DNA of 64,000 nucleotides from Treponema sp. GTDB taxonomy: Bacteria; Spirochaetota; Spirochaetia; Treponematales; Treponemataceae. Within the stretch, counting starts at the first letter, position 1. The number at the start of each line of letters is the position of its first letter. The stretch is from assembly GCA_017551705.1 (NCBI GenBank), contig JAFZLA010000042.1:1-64000 (forward strand). Direction: 5' to 3'. Below the pieces are notes generated by a model that saw only the letters and a list, made by a program, of their open reading frames with translations, did no database searches and was not told where the DNA came from. Positions 1 to 8,918 of this stretch are shown here, in pieces. A program made the position numbers and the translations under genes.

Positions 1-519
1 CACGACATCGTCGCGCAGCCCTTGATGGCAACCGACAGCCCCGAGCTTGCAAAAGCCGTTCAAGAGGAAATTGAAAAGCAACTCGCGGAACTTCCTACTG
101 CGGCGACGGCAAGGCAAAGCGTTGACACTTATGGAAAAATAATTTTGGTTTCTTCTATTGTGGAAGCGTGCCAAATAGCGAACAAAAAAGCGCCCGAGCA
201 CTTGGAGCTTGCGATGGACGATGGAACGAATTTGGAAACAGCAAAAAAATTGGTTCACAATTACGGCTCGCTTTTTGTAGGACACGGCGCCGCCGAAGTT
301 TTTGGCGACTACGCGGCGGGATTGAACCACACGCTCCCCACAAGCGGCTCGGCAAAATTTACGGGCGGCCTAAGCGTCCGCGCGTTTGTAAAAACCGTCA
401 CCACTTTGCGCGTTGACGATTCAAAAAGCGGCGCAAAAAAAAGCGCCCAGTCTGCCGGAGTGTTGGGCGACGCGGAAGGCTTGGCCGGACACGCCCGCGC
501 GGCAAGAATTAGATTGTAA
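1..519 (+). CDS. hisD: Histidinol dehydrogenase, C-terminal part (5' end outside window)
   Basis: Only the last 172 residues are visible; the family is about 430 residues, so the gene begins upstream of the window. HisD is a zinc enzyme that oxidises L-histidinol to L-histidine in two NAD-dependent steps, the end of histidine biosynthesis. The APEHLEL segment carries the Glu-His pair used as acid/base in the family. GDYAAGLNHTLPTSGSA carries the zinc-ligand Asp, and the terminal EGLAGH carries the zinc-ligand His. It ends 9 nt before def, in the same direction, so they may be co-transcribed. No other histidine gene is in view. Confidence 0.96.
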   Translation, partial: HDIVAQPLMATDSPELAKAVQEEIEKQLAELPTAATARQSVDTYGKIILVSSIVEACQIANKKAPEHLELAMDDGTNLETAKKLVHNYGSLFVGHGAAEVFGDYAAGLNHTLPTSGSAKFTGGLSVRAFVKTVTTLRVDDSKSGAKKSAQSAGVLGDAEGLAGHARAARIRL

Positions 520-528
520 GGAATTTTT

Positions 529-1110
529 ATGCTAAAGATTTACAAATTGGGCGAAGAAGTTTTGCGCCAAAAATCAGTTCCGATAAAGGACGCAGAAATC
601 AACGACGAATTGCGCCAGCTTGCCGTCGAAATGTTTGAGACGATGGACGCGGCAAACGGCGTTGGCCTTGCCTGTCCGCAAATCGGAAAGAACATCCGCA
701 TGTTTGTCGCTATGGCCGACGACGACGTTCAGCGCGTTTTTATCAATCCGCAAATCATCGCCACTTCCGACGACTCCGTTCCTTACGAGGAAGGTTGCCT
801 TAGCGTTCCGCAAGTTTACGAAAATATCATGCGGCCTTCAAAGGTCACCGTGCAGGCGCAGGACCAAAACGGAAAAAAATTTACGCTTGAGGCGGAAGGT
901 TTGTTGGCCAGAATCATTCAGCACGAAACTGACCATCTTGACGGCGTGATTTTTATCGACCGCGGCGACGCTGACTTTGCCAAAAAGACTGCGGAACAGT
1001 TTGACAAGCGGGCGGAACGCGCGGCGCAAAAAGCGGCGGAGAAGGAAGCCAAGGCAAAAAGAATCGCGGCCAAGATTGCCGCAAAAAAAGCGAAGAAGGG
1101 CAATGCTTAA
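529..1110 (+). CDS. def: Peptide deformylase
   Basis: Removes the formyl group from the initiator Met of new proteins, using a metal. All three family motifs are present: GVGLACPQ (residues 44-51; the usual second Ala is Cys), EGCLS (88-92, metal-ligand Cys) and HETDH (132-136, two His ligands and the catalytic Glu). The core ends near residue 150. The last 40 residues are an unusual Lys/Ala-rich helical tail that suggests ribosome or RNA contact (inference). The gene overlaps fmt by 8 nt, the classic def-fmt pairing in which one enzyme adds the formyl group and the other removes it. Confidence 0.97.
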   Translation: MLKIYKLGEEVLRQKSVPIKDAEINDELRQLAVEMFETMDAANGVGLACPQIGKNIRMFVAMADDDVQRVFINPQIIATSDDSVPYEEGCLSVPQVYENIMRPSKVTVQAQDQNGKKFTLEAEGLLARIIQHETDHLDGVIFIDRGDADFAKKTAEQFDKRAERAAQKAAEKEAKAKRIAAKIAAKKAKKGNA

Positions 1111-2119
1111 AATTTTATACGCGGGAAGTCCCGCTCCGGCGGCCACGACACTAAAGCTTCTCTTAGATAAAAGCGTTTCGCAAGACCAAAAAGCGCGCGA
1201 TTGGCAAATCGCGGGCGTGTTGACAAACCCGCCAAGCGCCAAAGGCCGGCGCAAAGAGTTGACTCCCACCGCAGTCGGAGCGCTTGCCCAAGAGTGCGGC
1301 CTGCAAGTTTTTTGTCCGCAAAAATTGGACGCCGAGGCCCGCGAGCAAATCGCCGCAGCCGGTTTTGACGCGCTTGTTTGCTTTGCCTACAGAAAAATAT
1401 TCGGCCCAAAATTTTTGTCGCTCTTTAGGGCGGGCGGCGTCAACGTTCATCCTTCGCTTTTGCCAAAGTACCGGGGCGCCACTCCAGTCCCCGCGGCGAT
1501 TTTAAATTGCGACCAGCAGACCGGCGTTACAGTCCAAACATTGGCGCTTGGCATGGACGAAGGCGAAATCTTGGCGCAACAAGCCATCGCGCTTGACGGA
1601 ACTGAGACCACCGACAGCCTTTTGGAAACAAGCGCCCAAATCGCCGCCGGCTTGTTGCAAGATCTTTTGGACAAAGTCGCAAGCGACGACGGTTCGCAAG
1701 CTCTGCAAAAAGGCCGCCCGCAAGAAGGCGAGCCAAGCTACACAAAGACAATCGCAAAGGAAGACGCTTTGATTGACTGGACCGCCCCCGCAAGCAAAGT
1801 TGCGGCGGCAATCCGAGCCTACACAAGCGAGCCGGGCGCCTGGACCCGCATCGGCGGCGAGACCGGCGAAACGTTAAAGATTTTGAAGGCGGTCGCGTTG
1901 GAAGATGATTGTTTGCAAGCCCAAGAAGCCGCCGCGCCTTCCGGTCTTGCAACAGTTCCCGGCACAGTGGCGGCCTTTGACAAAAAGCGCGGCATTCTGG
2001 TAAAGTGCGGCCACGGCATCCTTTGCGTCACAGAGCTCCAGCGCCAGCAAAAAAACGCGATGGGGTATAAGGATTTTATGAACGGGGCCAGGGATTTTGT
2101 GGGAACGCGGCTAGGGTAA
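1103..2119 (+). CDS. fmt: Methionyl-tRNA formyltransferase
   Basis: Formylates Met-tRNA(fMet) from 10-formyl-tetrahydrofolate for translation initiation. The start was set at the ATG at 1103, because a protein beginning MLKILYAGSP matches the family N-terminus and gives 338 residues, close to the usual 310-330. The catalytic Asn-x-His lies at residues 114-116 followed by SLLPKYRG, and the catalytic Asp at 152 in the MDEGEIL segment. The C-terminal tRNA-binding domain covers about residues 210-338. The start lies within the last codons of def, so translation is probably coupled. Confidence 0.96.
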   Translation: MLKILYAGSPAPAATTLKLLLDKSVSQDQKARDWQIAGVLTNPPSAKGRRKELTPTAVGALAQECGLQVFCPQKLDAEAREQIAAAGFDALVCFAYRKIFGPKFLSLFRAGGVNVHPSLLPKYRGATPVPAAILNCDQQTGVTVQTLALGMDEGEILAQQAIALDGTETTDSLLETSAQIAAGLLQDLLDKVASDDGSQALQKGRPQEGEPSYTKTIAKEDALIDWTAPASKVAAAIRAYTSEPGAWTRIGGETGETLKILKAVALEDDCLQAQEAAAPSGLATVPGTVAAFDKKRGILVKCGHGILCVTELQRQQKNAMGYKDFMNGARDFVGTRLG

Positions 2120-2129
2120 GCGCGCTTAG

Positions 2130-2158
2130 TTGAATTTATTCCCCATTTTTGCTAAAAT
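2130..2158 (+). promoter_or_regulatory. Sigma-70-type promoter for the PASTA gene
   Basis: TTGAAT (2130-2135), a 17-nt spacer, then TAAAAT (2153-2158). It lies in the only sizeable gap of this strand and starts a new unit at the PASTA protein; aroDE, rpiA and the pseudouridine synthase follow with almost no spacing. Confidence 0.6.
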
Positions 2159-2183
2159 CATTCTATTCTAATGGAGCGGAAAT

Positions 2184-3293
2184 ATGGACATTAAAAATAA
2201 AATCAAGGACGCGGGAATTTCTTTGAACGAGATGGAAGCGGACTTGCAGAAAAATTCGCCGGCCTTTGTGGCGTACACTATCGCGGTGTTTGTGTTGATG
2301 TTTGTTACGGCGCTGGCAGTTTTCTTTTTTGCCAACAAGGGCTACGAGCAGGTTTTGGTGCCCGACGTGACGGGAAAATCTTTGACCCGCGCTCTTTTGG
2401 AAATGCAAGAAAAGGAGCTTTATCCTAAATTGCAGTTGCGCTACAGCGACCTTCCGGGGCAGGCGGGCCAAGTGCTCTCTCAAAATCCCCGTGCGGGCAG
2501 CATCGTAAAGGCCGGCCGCAGGGTGACGCTCGTTGTCAGCCGCGGCGTCATGATCGACCATATCGCAAATTATGTTGGAACCAATTTGGACGCGCTCAAG
2601 AACAAGTTGGACGCGCTTTATGGCGGCGTGGAGACTCCGCAGATTACAATCGGAAACCCGGTCTTTAAAATGGACGCCGCTCCCATCGGTACAATTTTGG
2701 AGCAGGAGCCGCCCGAGGGAACTCCGATCACTCAGCCGGTGGAATTGCAGCTCATCGTCTCCAGCGGTCCCACGCCTCCCCGCGTGTCTGTCCAAAACTA
2801 CATCGGAAAAACAATCGCAGAAATTTTGGAAGGAATGGGAACCACTCCCTTGCTTTTTGAATTTACCAGCCACATCGCAAAGGACGGCGAAACTCCCGGA
2901 ACTATTGTAAGCCAGTCGGAGCCGGAGAATTCGCAAGTGGACGAGTATTCAAAAATCGCGCTTGAGTTCGCTCTTCCCGAATTGAACACTGCCTTTAGCG
3001 GAGACACAATCGTCGACGCGGACATCAAGGGCCGCACCGAGGACGAAGTTGCCGGCGCCAAAAAAATCGATTCGTCAAAACTTACAAACGGAATTTTTTC
3101 CGCAAAAGTTTCGCGCTATCCGCTTGCAGTTCCCGTTAAGTTGGAAGCGTTTCCGCCCGAGGGAGCCTCTTATACAATCGCTTCGTTCAACCACATCGGA
3201 GGCGAGATAACCGTTCCCTACGCTGTGCCGCACGGAACGACGCTTGCCCTTAGCGTGCTCAACCAAGAAAAGGAGCGGCTTACCGTTCAATAA
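2184..3293 (+). CDS. Membrane-anchored PASTA-domain protein (no kinase)
   Basis: 369 residues. A short cytoplasmic N-terminus is followed by one membrane helix (about residues 30-52) and an exported part with three PASTA-like units at about 57-122, 124-202 and 203-270 (each with a PDV/NYVG-type start and a PxxGT-type turn), then about 100 residues that I do not recognise. PASTA domains in penicillin-binding proteins and Ser/Thr kinases bind peptidoglycan fragments. Here there is neither kinase nor transpeptidase, so a structural or sensing role at the cell wall is an inference. It has its own promoter and is followed 3 nt later by aroDE. Confidence 0.85.
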   Translation: MDIKNKIKDAGISLNEMEADLQKNSPAFVAYTIAVFVLMFVTALAVFFFANKGYEQVLVPDVTGKSLTRALLEMQEKELYPKLQLRYSDLPGQAGQVLSQNPRAGSIVKAGRRVTLVVSRGVMIDHIANYVGTNLDALKNKLDALYGGVETPQITIGNPVFKMDAAPIGTILEQEPPEGTPITQPVELQLIVSSGPTPPRVSVQNYIGKTIAEILEGMGTTPLLFEFTSHIAKDGETPGTIVSQSEPENSQVDEYSKIALEFALPELNTAFSGDTIVDADIKGRTEDEVAGAKKIDSSKLTNGIFSAKVSRYPLAVPVKLEAFPPEGASYTIASFNHIGGEITVPYAVPHGTTLALSVLNQEKERLTVQ

Positions 3294-3296
3294 AAA

Positions 3297-4811
3297 ATGC
3301 AAAGCCCTAAAATTTGCCTGACGCTTACAGGAAAGACGATTAAAGAAAATTTGGAGTTGGTTCGCCGCTACAGGCCTTACGTGGACTTGTTGGAATTGCG
3401 CGCCGACTTTCTTGACGAAGACGAAAGCCTTCATATACGAAAATTTCCTGAGTTGGCAAGAATGCCTTGCATTTTGACAATACGCCGCCGCGTTGACGGA
3501 GGAAAGTTTGTCGCTGGCGAAGGCTCGCGAACGATGCTCTTTGCGCGCGCGATGGCATTTGCCGACGACCAAAATCCCGAGCGCAACTTTCAGTACGTAG
3601 ACTTTGAGGAAGACTTTCACATTCCAAGCTTGCAGGACGCCGCTCTTGCCTTTGGAACAAAAATCATACGCAGCTTTCACAGCATGAACGAGCCTGTTCA
3701 CGACATCGTAAAGCGCTGCGACCAAATGCGAAAGACCGGCTACGAAATTCCAAAAATCGCCTTTATGCCAAAAACTTTGGCCGACGTAAAAAATCTTTTT
3801 TACGAAACGCGTGACTTTACCAAGTACGAGCACATTCTTTGCGCGATGGGCCCGATGGGAATCGTCTCTAGAATTTTGGCTTACAAAACCCATTCGTTTT
3901 TGACATACACTTCGGCCGACACAAGCGACAACGAGCTTAAGACAATCGGCCACATCGACCCCATAATGATGAACCAAGTCTACCACTTTAAAGACTTGAA
4001 CGACAAAACAGAAATTTTTGGAATCACTGGCTGGCCGCTTGTAAAAACAGACAGTCCGCTTTTGCACAACCAGGGCTACGTGAACCATTTTATGAATTCG
4101 GTTTACATTCCGATTCCGTCGGCGGACGTGCACCAAACGATTGAATTTGCAAACGAGATTGGAGTAAAAGGAATGTCTGTTACCGTTCCGCACAAGGAAG
4201 CGGTGCTCAACGAACTTTTTGAAGTTGACGAGCGGGTCAAAGAGATTTCGGCCTCCAACACGATTGTGCGCAAGAACGACAAGTGGTACGGCTACAACAC
4301 CGACTGCTCGGGCTTTTCTAAATCGCTTTTGGAATTTACAGGCTTTAAAAATTTAAAGCATAAAAAAGTCGCCATCATCGGAGCGGGAGGAGCCAGCCGC
4401 GCGATTGCCTACGCGGTAAAGGCTTTGGGCGGAAAGGCTTGCGTCTTTAACCGCACTCCCTTGCGCGCCAAGGCTGTGGCCGACATGTTCGGCTTTGAAT
4501 ACTCGCAGCTTTCGACCGATGCGATTCCGCTGATAGAAAAATATTCCGACGTGATTATTCAAACCACCTCCGCCGGAATGAATTCAACCGAGCCCAGCAA
4601 TTCGCAAAACGATCCGCTTTACTTTTACCGCTGGACAGGCAACGAACTTTTGTTCGACATTGTCTACACGCCCAAGGTCACTCCGATTATGGAGCGCGCG
4701 ATGGCGGCCGGCTGCAAGGTTTGCAACGGAGAGGCGATGCTAAAGTACCAAGCCTTTGAGCAATTTAAAATATTTACCGGAGTCGATTATGAAGAATTTA
4801 AGCCAGAATGA
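3297..4811 (+). CDS. aroDE: Bifunctional 3-dehydroquinate dehydratase / shikimate dehydrogenase (AroD-AroE fusion)
   Basis: 504 residues holding two successive steps of the shikimate pathway. Residues 1-215 are a type I dehydroquinase: ELRADF (33-38), the His of RSFHSM (about 128) and the Schiff-base Lys of PKIAFMP (153). Residues 238-500 are a shikimate dehydrogenase: FGITGWPLVKTDSPLLHNQ, the catalytic Lys of TVPHK (300), the Asp of YNTD (336) and the nucleotide loop GAGGAS (362-367) followed by FNRT. Fusions of this order are known in plants and Chlamydia. The gene starts 3 nt after the PASTA gene and overlaps rpiA by 23 nt. Confidence 0.95.
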   Translation: MQSPKICLTLTGKTIKENLELVRRYRPYVDLLELRADFLDEDESLHIRKFPELARMPCILTIRRRVDGGKFVAGEGSRTMLFARAMAFADDQNPERNFQYVDFEEDFHIPSLQDAALAFGTKIIRSFHSMNEPVHDIVKRCDQMRKTGYEIPKIAFMPKTLADVKNLFYETRDFTKYEHILCAMGPMGIVSRILAYKTHSFLTYTSADTSDNELKTIGHIDPIMMNQVYHFKDLNDKTEIFGITGWPLVKTDSPLLHNQGYVNHFMNSVYIPIPSADVHQTIEFANEIGVKGMSVTVPHKEAVLNELFEVDERVKEISASNTIVRKNDKWYGYNTDCSGFSKSLLEFTGFKNLKHKKVAIIGAGGASRAIAYAVKALGGKACVFNRTPLRAKAVADMFGFEYSQLSTDAIPLIEKYSDVIIQTTSAGMNSTEPSNSQNDPLYFYRWTGNELLFDIVYTPKVTPIMERAMAAGCKVCNGEAMLKYQAFEQFKIFTGVDYEEFKPE

Positions 4812-5511
4812 ACAAAAGTCCCTTGTAGCGCGCTTTGCGATTGACACGCTCATCGAACAGAAAAAAATTTTTAGCGGAATGAAAATCGGTTTGGGAACAG
4901 GCTCCACCGCGATGCCCGCAGTCCAGCGTCTTGCCGAGCGCATCGCTGACGGAACGTTAAAGGACATCAAGGCAGTTGTGACCAGCTTTCAGACTGCCAA
5001 CGCTTGCGAAGAATTTGGAATCCCTGTATATAGTTTGAACGACAAAGCCATCGGCGGAAAGTTGGATCTTGCCATTGACGGCGCCGACGAAATCGCTCCC
5101 GACAAGTCTGTAATTAAAGGCGGTGGAGCGGCCTTGCTGCGCGAAAAAATCGTTGAATACAACGCCAAAACTTTTGTTGTCATCGGAGACTCTTCCAAGG
5201 CCGTCAAGTCTTTGGGAACAAAGTTCCCGCTGCCGGTTGAGATAATCGCCGACGCGCGAGTTCCCGTTCAAAAGGCGATAGAAAAGCTTGGCGGAAAATG
5301 CGTCTTACGCGAAGGCGTAAAAAAAGCCGGCCCTGTCATCACCGACAACGGAAACCAAATCCTTGACGTTTTGTGGGAAAAGCCGGTTGACCCAAAGGCG
5401 ATGGAAAAGAAACTCAACGAAATCGTAGGCGTTGTCGAAAACGGATTTTTTACCAAAAACCGGCCAATAGTTTTTGTGGCCACCCAAGACGGCCGTGTTC
5501 GCTCCCTTTGA
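4789..5511 (+). CDS. rpiA: Ribose-5-phosphate isomerase A
   Basis: Interconverts ribose-5-phosphate and ribulose-5-phosphate in the pentose phosphate pathway. The ATG at 4789 (protein MKNLSQNEQK) gives 240 residues, the usual size; an in-frame start 33 nt upstream would add 11 non-conserved residues. Family motifs are intact: GLGTGSTA (34-41), DGADE (97-101) and KGGGAALLREK (110-120, with the catalytic Glu and phosphate contacts). It overlaps aroDE by 23 nt and its 3' end overlaps the next gene, so it is embedded in the operon. Confidence 0.96.
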   Translation: MKNLSQNEQKSLVARFAIDTLIEQKKIFSGMKIGLGTGSTAMPAVQRLAERIADGTLKDIKAVVTSFQTANACEEFGIPVYSLNDKAIGGKLDLAIDGADEIAPDKSVIKGGGAALLREKIVEYNAKTFVVIGDSSKAVKSLGTKFPLPVEIIADARVPVQKAIEKLGGKCVLREGVKKAGPVITDNGNQILDVLWEKPVDPKAMEKKLNEIVGVVENGFFTKNRPIVFVATQDGRVRSL

Positions 5512-6769
5512 CGAAAGCAAGGCCCGCGCCGTCTGCCAACAAATGATGGCCGAATTGGAGCGGGAAGGCTGCGCTTGGACCGGTATGTTCGGCGCGCTTG
5601 TTTGCCAAGACGCGTCTGGAAAAGAAGTTGTCCTGCGCGCCTTTGGCGGATCTTTTGACGGCGCTTGGAACCGCGAGGGCTTTGCGTCCCCGCTCTTTGA
5701 CGAACAAAAATACAACGCCGCCATTCTTCCAAACGACAAAAGAATTCACGAGCTTAGCGTCGCTCCCCCAAACGAAACGCAAGAACAAAAAGCGGCTCGC
5801 GACAAAGAGCGGCTTTTTCTTTGCAACCAAACGCTTCAAAAAATTTATTCGCTTTACCGCTTTTGTTGCTTTGACCAAAAATGGCGGACCTTTGACGACA
5901 TCTCGCAAGAAAAACTGTTGCCCACCGGGACAGGCGACTGCTCGGCTCCAAAACTTTTGAGCCAGGCCTTTAGCCTTGGCCTTGTTCCGGTAAGCCTTGC
6001 CGAATTTTACTGGGGTAAGCCGAACAGCCGCCTTGTTCCAAAAAATTTTTATCCACCCTGCGACGAAAAGTGCGCGCTGATTTTGCCAGCGATTTTGGGG
6101 CTTGAGATTGTTTACCGCGACAAAAACATTTTGGTGGTCAACAAGCCAAGCGGACTTTTGTCAGTCCCGGGCCGCGGCGAGGGCAAGCAGGATTGCGTCG
6201 TAACGCGCGCGCAAAAACTTTTTCCGCAAATGATACAGCAGCCGTCCGTCCACCGCTTGGACATGGACACAAGCGGCCTTATGGTTTTGGCCTTTGACCA
6301 GGACAGCCACCGCGCGCTCAACGCTCAGTTTGAAAATCGCTTGGTTCAAAAAAAGTATGTCGCGGTTTTGGACGGCGTTGTAAAAGAAGAGAGCGGCCGC
6401 GTTGAGCTAAAGCACCGCGTTGATTTGGACAACAGGCCGCGACAAATTTTGGACGACGTTTACGGAAAGCTTGCCGTCACAGAATGGCATCGCCTGCGAG
6501 TTTGGACGCGGCGCGGTTTGGATGGAAAAGAGCGCAAGGCGACAAGCGTTTTGTTTGAGCCGCATACGGGACGGACGCACCAGCTGCGCGTCGCCTCGGC
6601 TTACGCTTTGGGCGCGGCGATTGTGGGCGACAATTTATATGGGCAGGAAGAAAATTCTTTGCAAGGCCAAAAAGGGCGGCTCTTGCTGCACGCAAGCGAT
6701 TTGTCTTTTGCGCATCCTGTTACGGGCCAGCGGATGGAATTCCACAGCGACCCGCCCTTTAAGTTTTAG
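5495..6769 (+). CDS. RluA-family pseudouridine synthase with N-terminal extension
   Basis: The C-terminal half (from about residue 205) is an RluA-type catalytic domain that isomerises uridine in rRNA or tRNA: VVNKPSGLLSVPGR, then HRLDMDTSG with the catalytic Asp at about residue 256, and the ligand loop EPHTGRTHQLR. The N-terminal 200 residues are the extension of a longer RluA subgroup, ending in a GDCSAPKLL / AEFYWG segment. The target site cannot be told from sequence. The start is uncertain: the GTG at 5495 (used here) or a TTG at 5474 both lie inside the end of rpiA, and neither has a clear ribosome site. Confidence 0.88.
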   Translation: MFAPFDESKARAVCQQMMAELEREGCAWTGMFGALVCQDASGKEVVLRAFGGSFDGAWNREGFASPLFDEQKYNAAILPNDKRIHELSVAPPNETQEQKAARDKERLFLCNQTLQKIYSLYRFCCFDQKWRTFDDISQEKLLPTGTGDCSAPKLLSQAFSLGLVPVSLAEFYWGKPNSRLVPKNFYPPCDEKCALILPAILGLEIVYRDKNILVVNKPSGLLSVPGRGEGKQDCVVTRAQKLFPQMIQQPSVHRLDMDTSGLMVLAFDQDSHRALNAQFENRLVQKKYVAVLDGVVKEESGRVELKHRVDLDNRPRQILDDVYGKLAVTEWHRLRVWTRRGLDGKERKATSVLFEPHTGRTHQLRVASAYALGAAIVGDNLYGQEENSLQGQKGRLLLHASDLSFAHPVTGQRMEFHSDPPFKF

Positions 6770-6815
6770 GCCGCGCGTTTTGGGCTTACTTAAAGCCGCC
6801 GCGCTTGCGCGAAAT

Positions 6816-6861
6816 CCGCTCGAAACAACAATTATTGTTGTTCGTTCGATGACACGAGCGG
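6816..6861. repeat. CCGCTCG/CGAGCGG-bounded element, copy A (46 bp)
   Basis: Begins CCGCTCGAA and ends CACGAGCGG. It encloses an inner palindrome (9-bp arms, 6824-6842). The stop codon and last residues of the minus-strand DUF3021 gene lie inside it. The outer 7-bp arms, total length and parts of the inside match two other copies at 20606 and 29298. Confidence 0.6.
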
Positions 6862-7272
6862 ACGGCGCTTGTTCAACAGCTCCGTCAATCTTTTTGCCTC
6901 GCGGTCGCTGGCAAAATAGCTTATGACGGTAACCGCGACGTAGACGACAACAATCGTAATTTCAAGCGCGGGCAGCGTGCGCGCGGAAAACCATTCCAAA
7001 AAATATCCGGTGGCAAGAACGGTGGCGTTGACGAACAAAAAGTGCAGCGTGTTCATCACAATCATCGCGCGCTTGGAAAACTCCTTGTCGCTCAAAAGCG
7101 GAATGTAGGCCAGCGTCGAGGCAAGACCGATGAACAAAACGCCAAAAATATAAGCGAGCGGAAGCGACACGTCGATTCCCCAAAAAATCCAAATGTAAAT
7201 TGACGAAAAGATGAATATTGCCGTGGTAATCGCGCAAAACAAATTTATAAGCCTTGAAATTTTTTCTTTCAT
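6832..7272 (-). CDS. DUF3021 family four-helix membrane protein
   Basis: 146 residues with four predicted membrane helices and a charged C-terminus. The start at 7272 (protein MKEKISRLINLF) is preceded by a strong GGAGGA ribosome site; an upstream in-frame start would overlap the LytTR gene. DUF3021 proteins are typically encoded directly after a LytTR-domain regulator, as here (19-nt gap), and are thought to modulate it from the membrane; this is an inference from family context. The last codons lie inside a dispersed repeat (copy A), which supplies the stop codon. Confidence 0.82.
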   Translation of the reverse strand: MKEKISRLINLFCAITTAIFIFSSIYIWIFWGIDVSLPLAYIFGVLFIGLASTLAYIPLLSDKEFSKRAMIVMNTLHFLFVNATVLATGYFLEWFSARTLPALEITIVVVYVAVTVISYFASDREAKRLTELLNKRRPLVSSNEQQ

Positions 7273-7291
7273 TTTTATTCCTCCAAAAAAA

Positions 7292-7735
7292 TCAAACGCC
7301 GAGCAGTTTTTTAAGCTCGGGAACATAGCTCCGCGAAATAATTATTTTATAGTCGTTTTCCAAAATCGCCTCAAATCTTCCGTTAAAGGCGGGCGTTATG
7401 GATTTGATTTTGTTGACATTGACGATTTGCGCCTTGCTGGCCCTAAAAAAATCCGTCTTGTTGAGTTCGTCTTCAAGCTGGTAGAGCTTTGAGCGGCATT
7501 CGTAAACGCTCGACTTTGTGTAAGCAAAAACTTTGTCGTCAACTGATTCAAAATACAAAATGTCCGCCGGCTCAAGCAAGACGATTTTTGAATTGTTGTA
7601 AAGCGCCAGCTTTTGCTTGGCTCCGTTTAGCTTGAACTGATTTAAAAGCCGCATCACGCTGTCGTCGAGGCAGTCGCACTTTACGATTATCTCGTCTTCT
7701 TCGCCGGCCTTTTTGTCAAGAATCGTAATTTTCAA
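7292..7735 (-). CDS. LytTR-domain DNA-binding regulator
   Basis: 147 residues. I chose the TTG at 7735 because it follows AAGGA with 7-nt spacing, begins MKITILDKK as stand-alone LytTR proteins do, and starts just after the stop of the upstream gene. The N-terminal 45 residues are the short lead-in of the LytTR/DUF3021 type; the C-terminal ~100 residues are the LytTR fold (VLLEPADILYFES, then DFFRASKAQIVNVNKI). There is no receiver domain. With the DUF3021 protein it forms a membrane-linked regulatory pair at the end of a redox-protein operon, which it may autoregulate. Confidence 0.88.
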   Translation of the reverse strand: MKITILDKKAGEEDEIIVKCDCLDDSVMRLLNQFKLNGAKQKLALYNNSKIVLLEPADILYFESVDDKVFAYTKSSVYECRSKLYQLEDELNKTDFFRASKAQIVNVNKIKSITPAFNGRFEAILENDYKIIISRSYVPELKKLLGV

Positions 7736-7745
7736 ATTGCAGTCC

Positions 7746-8918
7746 TTAGTCCGCGCGCGCCATGCATTTTTGCGCTTGGGCGCAAGCGCGCTTTGCGCGG
7801 TCTGTTTTGTCGCAATTATTATAACATTCCGCGGCCATTGCATACAAGTACGCGGCAAGGTCTTTGTTTTCTTTTGGACAAAGTTCCGCGCATCTTTCAA
7901 AGTCGCGCGCTCCGATTTGGGATTTGGCAAAGACCATCTCGGGAACTGCTGCGCAAACATGGGCGCGTTCCATCAGGACATCGAATTCTTGCGGAGTGTC
8001 TTGGGAAAGCTCGGCGGCTTTGTCCAAATAAACAAAGGCTTGGTTTACAAGCTTTACCGCTTGAGCCACGTTGGACTCGCCGCCTTTTGTGGCGACCGCA
8101 GATCCTAGTTTTGCAAGCGCAACAAGGTCGTCGGCGTTTTGCTCGGAAAGGTTTTGGTAATAAGAAATTTTTTGGTCGGTGGAAGAAAATTGCCTCTTCG
8201 TGTCGGAATCAAAGCTTGGCGCGCGCGCTTTTGCTTGCTTTATAAGTTCTTCCATTTGCTCTTTTGAAAGCGAGTCGCCTGCGTTCATGTCAACCGCTTG
8301 CGCGACAAAAGTTTTTGGCGCGGCGATGTAGTGATAGGCGCTTTTGTTGAGGTAGGCTTTTTGCAAGCCTTGGTCTTGCAGAGGGATTCTTATTGCAAGC
8401 TTTTTGCGGCCGTCAAGAAAGTTCGCTTGGATGTCGCTGACAGCCGCGCCCGACGCGTCGTAAACTTTTGCTCCGTCCGCGCTTGCGACGGCGCAGTAAT
8501 CCCAAGGGTGGGCGGCGTCAAACTGAAAGTCGCCGTCGAGGAGTCCGAGTTCGCCCAAAAAGTCGCCGCTTAATGGCGTTAGGCTTCCTTTGCCGTCGCC
8601 ATCTATGTCGATGTAAACGGCGGCCTTGTCTTGCGGCGAAAGCGGTTTTTTAAAAACCATGTCCAGCTGCCAGTATTCGCTGTAGCGCTGCCACTTGGCC
8701 TCGGACACCGGTTTGTGTATTGTGTACTGAACAAGCTCGCCGTCGTAAAAATATTCGTTGGCAATTTCGCCGCCGATGAGCGAAGGGGTCAACTTTAAAT
8801 GCAAGCCCTTGGCCACAAAGTTGTCGAACATCTTTGAGTTGAAGAAAAACAGCGCGATTCCAAAAAAGCACATAATGGAAATTATGGTCGACCTTATGTA
8901 AAAGACAACAGCTTTCAT
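7746..8918 (-). CDS. Membrane-anchored exported protein with C-terminal TPR-like helices
   Basis: 390 residues, function not recognised. A membrane helix at about residues 8-28 exports the rest. The middle (about 55-205) is beta-rich, with an Asp-rich segment YIDIDGDGKGS and WDY, resembling DOMON or glucodextranase C-terminal modules; I do not claim membership. About 250-388 is helical with Ala/Leu periodicity like tetratricopeptide repeats and contains several Cys (CAAV, CAELC, CYNNC). It overlaps the start of the Fe-S gene by 4 nt (ATGA-type junction) and is followed 10 nt later by the LytTR gene. A role in the same redox system is inferred from the operon only. Confidence 0.7.
   Translation of the reverse strand: MKAVVFYIRSTIISIMCFFGIALFFFNSKMFDNFVAKGLHLKLTPSLIGGEIANEYFYDGELVQYTIHKPVSEAKWQRYSEYWQLDMVFKKPLSPQDKAAVYIDIDGDGKGSLTPLSGDFLGELGLLDGDFQFDAAHPWDYCAVASADGAKVYDASGAAVSDIQANFLDGRKKLAIRIPLQDQGLQKAYLNKSAYHYIAAPKTFVAQAVDMNAGDSLSKEQMEELIKQAKARAPSFDSDTKRQFSSTDQKISYYQNLSEQNADDLVALAKLGSAVATKGGESNVAQAVKLVNQAFVYLDKAAELSQDTPQEFDVLMERAHVCAAVPEMVFAKSQIGARDFERCAELCPKENKDLAAYLYAMAAECYNNCDKTDRAKRACAQAQKCMARAD

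Noticed and set aside
838-1269. Several long minus-strand frames opposite def, fmt, aroDE and the signalling genes
   Set aside because: They mirror the codon bias of genuine + genes, have no family motifs and no ribosome sites.
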